64,000 nucleotides of DNA from JALZKA01 sp963721645 (GTDB taxonomy: Bacteria; Actinomycetota; Thermoleophilia; Solirubrobacterales; 70-9), in the NCBI GenBank assembly GCA_963721645.1, contig CAVRJK010000002.1, positions 496,001 through 560,000 of the forward strand. Reading direction: 5' to 3'. Below the pieces are notes generated by a model. It had not been told where the DNA came from, did no database searches, and was given only the letters and a program-made list of their open reading frames with translations. The translations under genes and the position numbers were made by a program. Below are positions 1 to 9,900 of this stretch, piece after piece; position 1 is the stretch's first letter, and every line of letters starts with the position of its first letter.

Positions 1-1683
1 GAGGCGGCTGACGTGGCGATATCGCGGGGCGCTCCCGCTACTGCGTCGACTTACCTCTTCCGAGCGCTCGCCCAGGCGCGGGACACTGCAACTCCCGCGA
101 TCATGCTGAAGCTCGGCTTGGCGAAGGTCGCCGAGGGTGAAGAGAGTGCGGCGAACTACCTTCAGCAAGCCTTCGATGAGGCGACCGATCCGGCTGATCA
201 GGCGCTCGCCGGCCTCCATCTCGCCTTCATGCTCGAGCTGGGTAGTCGTCGGCTCGAAGCTCTTGAGGTTGCCCGACGGTCGCTGTTCATCGCCGGCGAG
301 TCGGCGCCGGAGCTCGTCTCGCGGCTGCAGGGGGCTGTGCTCCTCATGGCACAGGGATCCGTCGAAACCCGGCGTAGGGTGCTCGGGGACCTCAACACAG
401 CGCTGGAGCTCGCGGAGCGGGTTCCCGACCCACCGGCGGTGTTGCTTGCTGCGATAGCCATGGAGCGCTCGATCGGCAGGGGAGACGCGGTCGCCGGCGC
501 CGACCTCGGTGCAGAGGCCTTGAGGAAGGGCCTGATCGAGGAGGTGACTTCGGACGCGCCCCCGGTCTACCTGGCGATCGGTTCGCTCGTGCTTGCCGAT
601 CGCTTCGATGAGGCCTTGGAGTGGTACCGAGTTGCGTTGGCCAACGGCAGCGAGCGAGGCTCAGCGCTCGGTTGCAGCCTTTCCTCCGCATTCCGGTCCT
701 GGACCCGGGTGACCACGGGTGACCTGCTCGGCGCAGACTCCGACGCGCGCTCCGTCCTGGAGACCGTGCCGCCCGGATTCGTTGTCGAGCCGGTCGCGGT
801 TGCCAGTCTGACCACTTCGCTCGTCCTGCGGGGGAAGGTCGAGGAGGCCGTTGAGGCGCTCGACGCCTTTGACGTTTCACGCCATGACGTCGGACACGTT
901 TTGTTTCAGCTCTCTCGCCTGGCAAGCGCCCGTGTCCTGATTGCCGCCGGACAGCCGGCCGCTGCCCAGAGTCAACTACAAGAGCTCGAAGCCTGGGAGA
1001 GGGAATGGAAGGGCGCGCCCGATGGGTGGTGCCAGATCCGCGTCCAGTCGGCCATTGCTCACCACGCTCTTGGTGAGCTCCAGGACGCGAGGCGCTACGC
1101 CGATGACGCCGTCGAGGCGGCCCGTGGCAAAGGCTCACCGACCCGGCTTGGAAACGCCCTGAGGGTCAGGGCGTTGGTGGGAGAGCCTCGTGAGCGGACC
1201 GCGAGGCTTCAGGAGGCCTGTTCGGTGCTCGCAACTTCGAAGGCAGCGGTCGATCGCGCCGCCGGGCTGATAGATCTCGGAGCAGAGCTGCGGCGCTCCG
1301 GCCAGGCTCGCGACGCAAGAGAACCGCTTGCCGAGGGACTCGCGCTCGCCCAGAAGTGCGGCGCTATCCCGCTCGTGGATCGCGCTTCGTCCGAGTCAGA
1401 GGCCGCCGGGCTGAAGCCTCGCGCTCCAGGCACAGACGGCATCGACGCCCTTACGCCCGCCGAGCGCCGCGTCGCCGAACTTGCTGTGACGGGAAATTCC
1501 AATCCGGAGATCGCGCAAAGCCTCTTTGTGACGCGAAAGACGGTTGAGACTCACCTGGGCTCGGTTTACCGCAAGCTAGGAATCAACTCGCGTGCACAGC
1601 TCGCACCGCGCATGCCGGCGGCGTCAGGGGATGCTCTGCCCAGTGGTGGGGTCGAAGGACTCCAGGACGCGCAGACCAACTGA
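1..1683 (+). CDS. LuxR/LAL-type transcriptional regulator, C-terminal part (5' end outside window)
   Basis: The reading frame is open from base 1, so the start lies upstream of the window; the GTG at 13 is only the first start codon visible. Almost the whole product is helical and TPR-like (repeated Ala/Leu/Arg-rich helix pairs), as in the sensor part of large LuxR (LAL) ATPase regulators. The last ~65 residues form a LuxR-type helix-turn-helix: LTPAERRVAELAVTG, then NPEIAQSLFVTRKTVETHL and a GVYRKLGI-like end. Such proteins bind DNA and switch on nearby genes when a ligand or partner is sensed. An N-terminal AAA or kinase domain is presumed to be upstream. The 3' end overlaps the convergent NTF2-like gene by 60 bp. 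The target is unknown; the 2.2-11.6 kb locus is a candidate by proximity only. Confidence 0.8.
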   Translation, partial: EAADVAISRGAPATASTYLFRALAQARDTATPAIMLKLGLAKVAEGEESAANYLQQAFDEATDPADQALAGLHLAFMLELGSRRLEALEVARRSLFIAGESAPELVSRLQGAVLLMAQGSVETRRRVLGDLNTALELAERVPDPPAVLLAAIAMERSIGRGDAVAGADLGAEALRKGLIEEVTSDAPPVYLAIGSLVLADRFDEALEWYRVALANGSERGSALGCSLSSAFRSWTRVTTGDLLGADSDARSVLETVPPGFVVEPVAVASLTTSLVLRGKVEEAVEALDAFDVSRHDVGHVLFQLSRLASARVLIAAGQPAAAQSQLQELEAWEREWKGAPDGWCQIRVQSAIAHHALGELQDARRYADDAVEAARGKGSPTRLGNALRVRALVGEPRERTARLQEACSVLATSKAAVDRAAGLIDLGAELRRSGQARDAREPLAEGLALAQKCGAIPLVDRASSESEAAGLKPRAPGTDGIDALTPAERRVAELAVTGNSNPEIAQSLFVTRKTVETHLGSVYRKLGINSRAQLAPRMPAASGDALPSGGVEGLQDAQTN

Positions 1684-2049
1684 CTGTCCGTCTTGCACCG
1701 TGTGCTCGTGGTAGGCGAGGGCCCAGGACGATGCGCCGCTCTTGCCCCTGCCTCCCAGCCTGAGTCGGGCGACTACATGCTCATCGCCGTTCCACATCTC
1801 CTCGACCACGAAATGAAACTGGTCGAAGGCCTCATGAAGTCGAGTGAAGTGGCCCCGGACCAGGTCGCGGCGGACTGAGTCCGACCCGGCGACTGGGGCG
1901 AGGCCAAAGCCGTTCGGTCCTTCGAACGATGCCTCCGGAGAGAAGAGGTCCATCGCTGCATCGATCTCGCCGCGCTCCAGCGCAGCGTAGATCGACTTGA
2001 CGACATCCGTCGAGGAGGACACCGCAGGAGGATCGCGCACTGCGGTCAT
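1624..2049 (-). CDS. NTF2-like / SnoaL-fold protein
   Basis: A 141-aa protein with the size and pattern of the SnoaL/NTF2 alpha+beta cone fold: an N-terminal helix (VVKSIYAALERGEIDAAMDLF), then SPEASFEGPNG and a beta-rich half ending LRVLESFDPTTGQ. Family members are small isomerases, hydrolases or ligand binders, and the reaction cannot be told from sequence. There is no signal peptide, so it should be cytoplasmic. Its 3' end runs 60 bp into the convergent LuxR gene. Its ATG at 2049 faces the repeat-protein gene at 2217, and the shared upstream region holds a repeated 10-mer that could regulate both. Confidence 0.7.
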   Translation of the reverse strand: MTAVRDPPAVSSSTDVVKSIYAALERGEIDAAMDLFSPEASFEGPNGFGLAPVAGSDSVRRDLVRGHFTRLHEAFDQFHFVVEEMWNGDEHVVARLRLGGRGKSGASSWALAYHEHTVQDGQSVGLRVLESFDPTTGQSIP

Positions 2050-2052
2050 CGT

Positions 2053-2138
2053 GTCATCAGGGTGCTTCCCCGAAGTTCACCCTGAGATAAGCCGTCGCAC
2101 CCATTTCGGGGTAAACATCAGGGAGCCTCCCTGATGAC
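2053..2138. promoter_or_regulatory. Operator-like repeats in divergent promoter region
   Basis: The 10-mer GTCATCAGGG is at 2053-2062, its exact reverse complement CCCTGATGAC at 2129-2138, and CATCAGGG again at 2116-2123. The last two form a perfect 21-bp palindrome (2116-2136). It sits just upstream of a -10-like TAGGGT (2157-2162) that would serve the gene at 2217, so it covers the expected -35 zone. Binding by a regulator is inference. Confidence 0.45.
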
Positions 2139-2156
2139 AGAGTGAAGAAGTCCACC

Positions 2157-2213
2157 TAGGGTCGTCTCGACAGGACAAGTGGCGCGCCTGGAGCACGCCT
2201 GAGAGACGAGGAG
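2157..2213 (+). promoter_or_regulatory. Predicted -10 box and ribosome binding site of the surface locus
   Basis: TAGGGT at 2157-2162 looks like an actinobacterial -10 box. A purine-rich ACGAGGAG stretch (2206-2213) lies 3-4 nt before the ATG at 2217, which supports that start. The leader would be about 50 nt, so unlike many genes here this one is not leaderless. Confidence 0.4.
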
Positions 2214-2216
2214 TAG

Positions 2217-3713
2217 ATGGCACCTTCAACGCGGGCACGCAGATGGATTCGTTCGAACGTCCTGGGGTTCGTTGCCCTCTTTGTCGTCCTCGGGGGAGTC
2301 GCCGTCGCGGCCAATACCCCGCCGGCGAACTCGGTCGGGGCCAAGCAACTGAAAGACGGCTCCATACAGCCTGAGCACATCGCTCCGGGTGCCGTGACCT
2401 CCGGCGGGATCAAGGACCGCACTGTTCAGACCATCGACCTGGGTTTGAACGTGGTCGCTGAGAATCAGCTCACTGCCCAGGTGGCCGAGCGTCTCCTCGA
2501 CGAGGCGACGGTCGAAACCCATCACATCGTGGACGAGGCCGTTAGCCGGGCCAAGCTCGCCGACAACGCGGTCGGAAGCTTTGAGGTTGCAAACAACTCG
2601 CTGACAGGAGCAGACATTCTGGATGGCTCCATCACATCGGCAGACCTGGCGGCAGGCGTCGGCCTCGCGGACGGCTCCGTGACGACCGCAAAGCTTGCCG
2701 ACAACGCGGTCACCTCGCAGAAGATCGCCGACAACGTGGTCACAGCATCAGATCTCGCAGACAACGCTGTCGCGACCAACGAGATCGTGAACGGGGCGGT
2801 CACGATGCCTAAGCTCGCAGATCTCGCGGTAACGAACGCGAAGCTGGCTGACGATTCCGTTACCGCTGCCAAGGTCTTGAACGGAACGCTCAGTGGAGCG
2901 GATATCGCCAACGCCGGGTCTGGGTCTGACGACGTAAACGCCGACCTGCTCGACGGTTTGAGCGCAAGCGCATTTCAGACACGGGTAACAGGGACTTGTC
3001 CTGCAAGCACGGCGGTGAGAACGATCGAGGCCAACGGATCGGTGACGTGTGAACCCGTGACCGGGGGGTCGGGCGGCGCGATCGCGGACGGGTCCGTCAC
3101 GACCGCGAAGATCGCAGACGGAGCCGTCACTTCCGCGAAGCTGGCGAACAGCTCCGTCGGCAGTGGCACGATCATCGACGCTTCGATCGCCGCTGTGGAT
3201 CTGGCTGCAAACTCGGTACCGAGCGCCGCCATCCAAGACAACGCGGTGGGGTCTTCGGAGATTGCCGACAACGCAGTAGGAGCCAGCGAGCTTGCCACGC
3301 CGCCATCGGTGAGCGTCAGCGGCTCGCAGACCACGACGGGCGTGGCGAGCTTTTCGACAGAGACGTTCGACAACGGCAGCATGTTCGCACCGGCATCGCC
3401 GACGCTCGTCACGATCCCTCAGACCGGGCTCTATCAGGTGGACGTCACGTACGACGTGGATACCCCTGGAAACGATGCGCCGAAGCTGGTAGCGAACGTC
3501 CGTAGAAATTCGGGCGGCGGCATCCCCGTGAACGTCTCGTTGCCCGACCTCGAGGTCAAGATCCCGATCACCCTGACCGGCGGCCAGACCTACCACTCGG
3601 CCGCGCTTGTGAGGCTTTCCGCAGGCGACCAAGTCACCTTCCTGAACGTCTTCACGAACAATGCAGCCACGGTGGAGACGAGGGCGCAGCTCTACCTCGT
3701 GACGGATCAGTGA
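2217..3713 (+). CDS. Exported repeat protein with C1q-like C-terminal domain
   Basis: A 498-aa protein. Residues ~1-32 hold a basic start and one hydrophobic helix (VLGFVALFVVLGGVAVA), a signal or anchor. Residues ~40-360 are degenerate repeats of about 10-12 residues such as LADGSVTTAKLADNAVT, with hydrophobic residues at fixed spacing that suggest a solenoid or trimeric stalk. The last ~130 residues (from VSVSGSQTTTG to the end) are beta-rich and resemble C1q/TNF-like jelly-roll heads; FSTETFDNGSMF and QTGLYQVDVTY are typical strands. Proteins of this build are common and multi-copy in Thermoleophilia, but their role is unknown. A stalk with a trimeric head on the cell surface is a reasonable inference. 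The stop overlaps the next start (GTGA), so translation is probably coupled. Confidence 0.8.
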   Translation: MAPSTRARRWIRSNVLGFVALFVVLGGVAVAANTPPANSVGAKQLKDGSIQPEHIAPGAVTSGGIKDRTVQTIDLGLNVVAENQLTAQVAERLLDEATVETHHIVDEAVSRAKLADNAVGSFEVANNSLTGADILDGSITSADLAAGVGLADGSVTTAKLADNAVTSQKIADNVVTASDLADNAVATNEIVNGAVTMPKLADLAVTNAKLADDSVTAAKVLNGTLSGADIANAGSGSDDVNADLLDGLSASAFQTRVTGTCPASTAVRTIEANGSVTCEPVTGGSGGAIADGSVTTAKIADGAVTSAKLANSSVGSGTIIDASIAAVDLAANSVPSAAIQDNAVGSSEIADNAVGASELATPPSVSVSGSQTTTGVASFSTETFDNGSMFAPASPTLVTIPQTGLYQVDVTYDVDTPGNDAPKLVANVRRNSGGGIPVNVSLPDLEVKIPITLTGGQTYHSAALVRLSAGDQVTFLNVFTNNAATVETRAQLYLVTDQ

Positions 3714-6700
3714 GCGAAGCCCCGACCACCGCCAACGGCCAGGAGGAGGAGGGGGGGCTCCGCCGCCGCGAGCTCCTCATCGCCGGCGGCGTCATCACGG
3801 CGCTGGGCGTCGCGGAAGCGATGGAGCGGCGAGCCAACTGGGCATCCAATCTGCTGGCGAAGCTCGATGCTCAGCCGCTCACCATTGACCTGCTGCGGCC
3901 CGAGGACTTCCTCGCCCTCCAGTTCGAGTTTCACAATCTGAGGATTCAAGGCAGCGAGCTCGTACGCGAGACGTCGGGAGATGCGTTCGTCGTCGTCGTC
4001 TTTCCACCTCAGTCAATCGCCGAAGAGGCGTTCTTCGAAGCGACGCCCGGGGTGAGCGAGAAGGGGAAGCCGAGCAACTCGGAGACTCCGTCCCAGCCAC
4101 CTGTCAGGTCGCGCCTGGCGGGGCCGACGCGACTGGCCTTCCTGGTCGCGCCGAACACGAGCTCGGTCTCGTTCGACGACGAGACGCTCCTGACGTGGTC
4201 ACGTTTCACTCCCAGCATCGCGCAGAACGCCCGGTTCGGCAACGGACAGGGGCAGCCGGCACCCCCGGCGGCGACAACAACCGCAATCGAGTACCCATGG
4301 AAGCTCGTCCTCTCGACGAACGAGAACTCGGGATGGAAGCACGCGCTGGGACCGGTGACCCGTGACGGCCGCACGGAGATCTGGCACACACGTCTGGGCA
4401 CCCGCTCATTCGCCGTGGGCCCAGACGGCCTCGTTCAGGTCGTGTCAGAGCGAAACACGCCGAGCAAGAGCATGCGGGCCATCTGGAGCGAGGGCTTTCA
4501 GCATGGCAACTTGCCGAGCGAACCCGCCAATCCCGAGCCGTTCCGGACCGGTCTGTCAAAGCGCGACCGCCACCAGATCGTCGCTCTGTCTTCCGACTTC
4601 AACCTCGGACAGGGTTATTCCCCTTCGCCGGCTCGCGCTCGCAAGTTCATCATGAGCGCGCTCGGGGCGACGTCGGACCTGGCCGCCAACTTCAACGGTT
4701 TTCCCAGTTCGTACTCGCTCCTTCAGTGGGAGCACCGAGGCACGATGGCCCGCGACCACTTCGTGAAGGTCGTCAACAAGGGCTATCTATATCCGACGGG
4801 TCACGAGGCATCGCTTGTGACGATCACCGAGCGGAAGATCCAGGCCGAGCACACCGGCAAGCCCGTGGCATACCTGCGCCAGCGCGCTTTCATCATCATC
4901 AAGCAACCGCTCCTAGACTTCTCGTCCAATAACCACATGCCGTTCGACTCGATCGAAGTCGTGACCTCCCAGACGCCTGACCTGGATCCGTTCGACGGGT
5001 CGAAAGCCGCAGCGGAAACGAAGATCGTGGATTTCGGAAAGCTGGGTTTCTGGCCCCGGGTCGGGGGGGAAGATTTCAAGTTCGCCCTGATAGGACGAGA
5101 TGCCGAAGGCGCGGCGATTGAGTTCTCGGCTCCGCTCATCTGGCTTGACAACACGTTGGCAAATGGGGTTGCAACCAAGGTCAATCAGGTCGTCGCTCAC
5201 TATTCCAACGCCGTGAACAATGATCGCCGTCGGCGCCCGTTGGGGGGTCAGGAACTTGCGTTTGCACCACCCCTGGAGGGAGAGACCCGCTCGACGGCAT
5301 TCAAGACGGACATGTACGAGCTGGGCGGACTCCTGGACAAGTCCGCTGCGCCGAAGTGGAAGTGCTACATGGCCAATGCCCGGATTAAGATCCCCGCGCT
5401 CGAGACCGTGGGAGCGGCGAGTGCGGCCGGCGGTGGCACGGGAGGTGGAAGCGACGAACCTGCTGGAACCCTCGTGAAGATGGCGAAGAACTACATCAAC
5501 GAGGGGTTTCACGAGACAAAGAATGCCGCTCAGGCCTACCTTGAGACCGCCGAGGACGCTGCACTCGACTACGGCAATGCGGCCGCCGGCGACCTTTGCG
5601 GCGCGATCGGCCAGCCCAATATGGATATTGCGGGGCTGTCCCGGACGCTGGGGAACATCGGCGAGCTGGACCCGTCCGACTTCAATCCCGCCAACTTCCT
5701 CAAGGGCGCGAAGTTCCTGGGTATCGACTTCTTCGAGATCCTCCAGGATCAGCTTCCATTCCCGCTTCCGAGCATGGACCCGGCGGAGTACGAAGCTGCG
5801 CTCAAGAAGCTGCCGTCGACGATCGAAAAGAAGGTCTACGACGAGGCAGACGCTGCCCTCGAGGAGCTCGAGAGCCGGCTCCCGAAGGAGATCCGCCTCG
5901 AGTCCCTGTGGGAGCCCGAGCTGAAGGAAAGCGATCTTTTCGTCCCCCGCGGGCCCGGCGGCGATGCGTACATGCGACTCCACACCCTCACGGTCGTACC
6001 GCTCAACCTGACGGACCCGTCCGCCCCCGCCGGGAGCCCGACCTACGACGTCGAGGGCCGGATCGAGAACTTCGCGATCAGGCTTTTGAGCGAGTCCAAC
6101 CCATTCCTGACCCTTTTCTTCAACCGGTTGACGTTCGAGGCGCACAAGGGCACCCAGCCCAAGATCGAGGTCGACATTGCCGAGGTCGAGTTCGACGGAC
6201 CGCTCGCGTTCGTCGACGAGCTTCGCGACTACATCAAGAACCCAGAGAACGGAATCACGCTGGACGTGTCCGCAAAGGGCGTCGAAGCCGGCTACACCCT
6301 CGCCCTGCCGAAGATCAACGTCGGCGCATTCTCACTGCAGAACATGGCGATCTCGACCGGGATCACGATCCCGTTCACCGGCGAGAAAGTCGCCGGGCGC
6401 TTTGCCTTCTGCTCGCGCGAAGAGCCCTTCCTCCTCACCTACTCGATCTTCGGCGGCGGTGGCTTTGCCGCGATCGAAGTAACGCCAGACGGTGTCAAGT
6501 CGCTCGAGATCTCGCTGGAGTTCGGAGCGGCGGCGTCTGTGGACTTCGGAGTTGCGAGCGGCAGCGTCTCGATCATGGCCGGCATCTACTTCAAGATGTC
6601 GGGCGACGAAGTGAGTCTCACGGGCTTCGTTCGCCTGAACGGCGAGCTCGACGTGCTCGGGCTCATCTCTGCATCGCTCGAGTTCAACGTCTCGCTGACC

Positions 6701-6952
6701 TACGACGGTAAGGAGCTCTGGGGGCAGGCCACGCTCACGGTCGAGGTCGATGTGGCTCTCTACTCGGGGTCGGTCGAGATCACGTGCGAGAAGACCTTTG
6801 CCCGGAGCGGTGCCTCAGACCGGGCGCTCGGGGAGGGGTCTGCGCGGAGAGGGCCGGCCCCAGCGCCGGCGCAGATCACCTTCAAGGACCTCTTCACGAC
6901 GGTTGACCCATGGCAGGAATACAGCAACGCGTTCGCCTCACAGGCGTTCTAG
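3710..6952 (+). CDS. Large Tat-signal protein of unknown function
   Basis: A 1080-aa protein that starts with GTG overlapping the previous stop by 4 nt. Arg18-Arg20 followed by ELLIAGGVITALGVA look like a twin-arginine signal, with an acidic, non-hydrophobic stretch before it. I recognise no characterised domain. The middle (~190-500) contains YPWKLVLS and TEIWHTRLG, which I recall from uncharacterised giant proteins of actinobacteria and other phyla. Residues ~590-760 are helical and charged. Residues ~800-1040 are alternating beta strands (for example ASVDFGVASGSVSIMAGIYF) like a beta-solenoid or barrel wall. Gly- and Pro-rich linkers separate the parts. The next gene follows after 9 nt, so the two are surely co-expressed. 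Export of a folded protein is inference from the signal. Confidence 0.75.
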   Translation: MSEAPTTANGQEEEGGLRRRELLIAGGVITALGVAEAMERRANWASNLLAKLDAQPLTIDLLRPEDFLALQFEFHNLRIQGSELVRETSGDAFVVVVFPPQSIAEEAFFEATPGVSEKGKPSNSETPSQPPVRSRLAGPTRLAFLVAPNTSSVSFDDETLLTWSRFTPSIAQNARFGNGQGQPAPPAATTTAIEYPWKLVLSTNENSGWKHALGPVTRDGRTEIWHTRLGTRSFAVGPDGLVQVVSERNTPSKSMRAIWSEGFQHGNLPSEPANPEPFRTGLSKRDRHQIVALSSDFNLGQGYSPSPARARKFIMSALGATSDLAANFNGFPSSYSLLQWEHRGTMARDHFVKVVNKGYLYPTGHEASLVTITERKIQAEHTGKPVAYLRQRAFIIIKQPLLDFSSNNHMPFDSIEVVTSQTPDLDPFDGSKAAAETKIVDFGKLGFWPRVGGEDFKFALIGRDAEGAAIEFSAPLIWLDNTLANGVATKVNQVVAHYSNAVNNDRRRRPLGGQELAFAPPLEGETRSTAFKTDMYELGGLLDKSAAPKWKCYMANARIKIPALETVGAASAAGGGTGGGSDEPAGTLVKMAKNYINEGFHETKNAAQAYLETAEDAALDYGNAAAGDLCGAIGQPNMDIAGLSRTLGNIGELDPSDFNPANFLKGAKFLGIDFFEILQDQLPFPLPSMDPAEYEAALKKLPSTIEKKVYDEADAALEELESRLPKEIRLESLWEPELKESDLFVPRGPGGDAYMRLHTLTVVPLNLTDPSAPAGSPTYDVEGRIENFAIRLLSESNPFLTLFFNRLTFEAHKGTQPKIEVDIAEVEFDGPLAFVDELRDYIKNPENGITLDVSAKGVEAGYTLALPKINVGAFSLQNMAISTGITIPFTGEKVAGRFAFCSREEPFLLTYSIFGGGGFAAIEVTPDGVKSLEISLEFGAAASVDFGVASGSVSIMAGIYFKMSGDEVSLTGFVRLNGELDVLGLISASLEFNVSLTYDGKELWGQATLTVEVDVALYSGSVEITCEKTFARSGASDRALGEGSARRGPAPAPAQITFKDLFTTVDPWQEYSNAFASQAF

Positions 6953-6961
6953 GGAGAAACT

Positions 6962-9900
6962 ATGGCCATCGAGCAGAGAATCAACTACACCGTCCTGCCC
7001 ACGGGAACCGGGGACAGCGGTCCCTCCTTCTCGGTCCTCGTGTCGCCCCGTCTCAAGAAGACAAATCAGGCTGGACGGCCCATGTCCGGCAAGCTGGGCA
7101 ACTTCGCCGGCTGGGTCGATTGGCCGGCGACCGTCAGGGGGCTGAACTGGACCCTCAACGTGAACGGTAAGAAGGTCACCCCCCGGATTATCAGCGGCGC
7201 GCCCTCCTCGCAGCACTGGGCCGCTCTTTTCAACGCGAACACGGATGTCCAACCGTTCGTCTACAAAGAGCTCGAGGCCATCTTCTCGTACCCGACCGAC
7301 CATGTGCTCGAGTACATGTCGAACAAATACGCCGATCTTGCTCAGGTCGTCGACCCACCGGAAGCGGCCCAGCTTCTCGCAAGCTACGCGGAGATAAACG
7401 TGCTGAGCGAGAAGTCGGACACCCTCGCGGTCGGCAAGCAGATCGACAGCTTGCTGACGAAGCTCGGTAAGAAGTCGGCCATTCCGCGCTCCTCGAAGGC
7501 CAAGCCGACTCAGGACTTCACGCAGGCCGCCCTCTTCCACGCACCGACACTGAACCCCGCAACGGCCGCCGCGAACAGGGCCGCCCGGGGCGGAGACCCA
7601 AAGCTCAAGCTGCAGTTGGGCGACTTCTTCCGGGTGTCGCGGCCAGCCGCGCCTGAGCCGCCTGATTTCGACTTCCATCAAGCGGTCGCGCTCCTGGGTA
7701 GTCATCCGCAACTGCTCCGGTTGCTCGGCCTGGTGATCGACTTTGAGTTCACGTCGCCCTTCGGTGGCCAGACGCTCGACACCTCCGCCTATATGACCGT
7801 CACCAGCACCGTGCCGCAGGGCAAGATTCGCGGACCGCAGGTCGAGACTTCGGTCACACTCACGCCGGAGCGGCTCGTCGCAACCTCAGTCGCCTCGGTC
7901 TCAGAGGTGCGGGACGGCATGCTCAACCTGGCTACCTCCCTCCCGGACGGGACGCCTGAGTACTCACTCGTCGACGTCGACGTGGACGGCGCCGCGCTCA
8001 AGACGGTCAACTTCGTCAACGAGCTGGCGCGGGCAGCGCAAGAGGAGAACGACACCGGGGAGAGTTCGAGCGCCGAGCAATTGCCGCCGAGCTTCAGGTC
8101 CGCCGGGCTTTCGATCGTTCGAAAGAACAGGGCCGACACGCTGGCCAACTCGCTTCGGCGCCAAGCAGTTCTGAACCGCACGTTCGCCACGGGAGAGGCG
8201 AGCGACGGCGACTCGGTGACCCTGTTCGCCGAGGACCTCACGAAGGGCTACGCCTTCGACATCTTCGACGTCGACTCGAGCACCTGGTACCCGCTGTGCG
8301 CTCGCCAGGGAGAGGCCCGTTTCGGGCCCGACCCTTCCGCGCCAACGCTTACCCCGGTGCCGCTCGCCCCGGAAGATGGCTGGGTCGGTACTGCGATCAC
8401 CCAGGGGTTGACGGTCGGTGACACGACCGCGAAGGTTTCGGAGTCCATCGGAAGGTGGTCGAACGGATGGAGCATGGTCACCAAGAGGCCCGGCAAGACG
8501 ATCGATCCGTCGGAGCAGCCCGCCGACTATCAGCCGCAACTTACGAACGTGCCTCTCTCGGTCACCTACGAGACGGTGCCGAACACGCTGCCGCTGCAGC
8601 GCTTCGGGCGCGCGTATCGCGTCCGCGCTCGTGCTGTAGACCTTGCAGGGAACAGGATCTCCTTCGAGGAAGCGGAGGGCTTTGGAACCGATTACTCGCT
8701 CGGGACCCCCGGCTACAAGCGGGCCGACCCCATCTCGCCGCCAACCGTCCTCAACCGGGCGCCGGTCACCGAAGGGGAGTCCGCGCATCGGATCGTGATC
8801 CGATCGAAGGACAAGGACACGGCGGTCGGGACCCCCGTTCCCTCCGAGCGGCATCTCTTTCCCCCGTCGCTTGACCAGTTCAGGGCGGAGTGTCACGGGG
8901 TTTGGGACAGCGGCGACGCAAAGCTCAACCCCGTCGCCTCCTACCAGCAGATAAGGGCCCGAGAGAGCGTGACCTACGCGGGACCGGACGCGTTCGGCAA
9001 CCCGCACGCGGGCACTCAGCCCGACCCGAAGAACCATGGGGCTCCTTACAACTCGCTCGCGGAGCCGGTCTATCGCGTCGAGGACAACCAGCTCGCTCCC
9101 ATGCCTAATCTGCCGGACCCGATCTCGTCCGGCGCCTCGTTCAAGGGGCTTCCGGGCGTGCCCGCCTCCCAACTGAGGACGGAGAGCTTCTACCGGAACG
9201 GGGCCGAGTGGCCGACCGTCTCCCCGATCCGGCTTCACGTCTTCGAGAGCGAGAGCTTTGTCGCACCTCAGTTGGTCGGCCGTGAGCTGCGGGTGGGGCT
9301 TCCAAAGGGCGAGACGTTCGATGTGAAGATGAGTTCGTATCTCTCTGACGAGGACATCGAGGTGTTCAAGCCCTGGGAGTTCCTCCAGACCGCGGGCCGT
9401 GCGACAACGGCCCTCAAGGCCCAGATCGCCCTGGGTGAGCACTGGGCGTTCACGCCGCCCCGCCAGCTGAAGCTCGTTCACGCGGTCCGCAAGCCGCTGA
9501 AGCCCACGCTTTTCACCGGCGCCCTGACGCTGTCGCGAGAGAAAGACCAGACGTTCGTGACCCTGACCGACACGATGAGCACCGACCGCAAGAGCTCCGA
9601 GAAGGTCGACGTTACGGGCAGTTGGACGGAGATCTCTGACTATGTCGACTCCCGCACCGGGACATGGGAGCCCGAGCGCTCCGTTCCTGCCAGCGGACAT
9701 GCGTTCGAGGCCAAGATCGACTTCAACCGCGCAAAGAACGGCGAGCTGCCGATCAGCAGCCGCCATGCCCTCCGGCACACGAGACACATCCCAGAGATGA
9801 GCTATGACACGGAGGCCACGACCCGCTACCGCGAGTACTTCGCGGAGCGCCAGACGGTGACTTTCACGCAGTACAGCCAGACAGCGGTCCTCACCTCGGA

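Noticed and set aside
392..1138. A 248-aa minus-strand frame inside the LuxR gene, and many similar Arg/Pro-rich frames
   Set aside because: They have the Arg/Pro/Ser-rich composition of shadow frames in high-GC DNA, with no starts or domains.
2217..3713. Reading the regular DNA repeats in this gene as a CRISPR array or VNTR
   Set aside because: They encode degenerate protein repeats of varying length without constant direct repeats or spacers.
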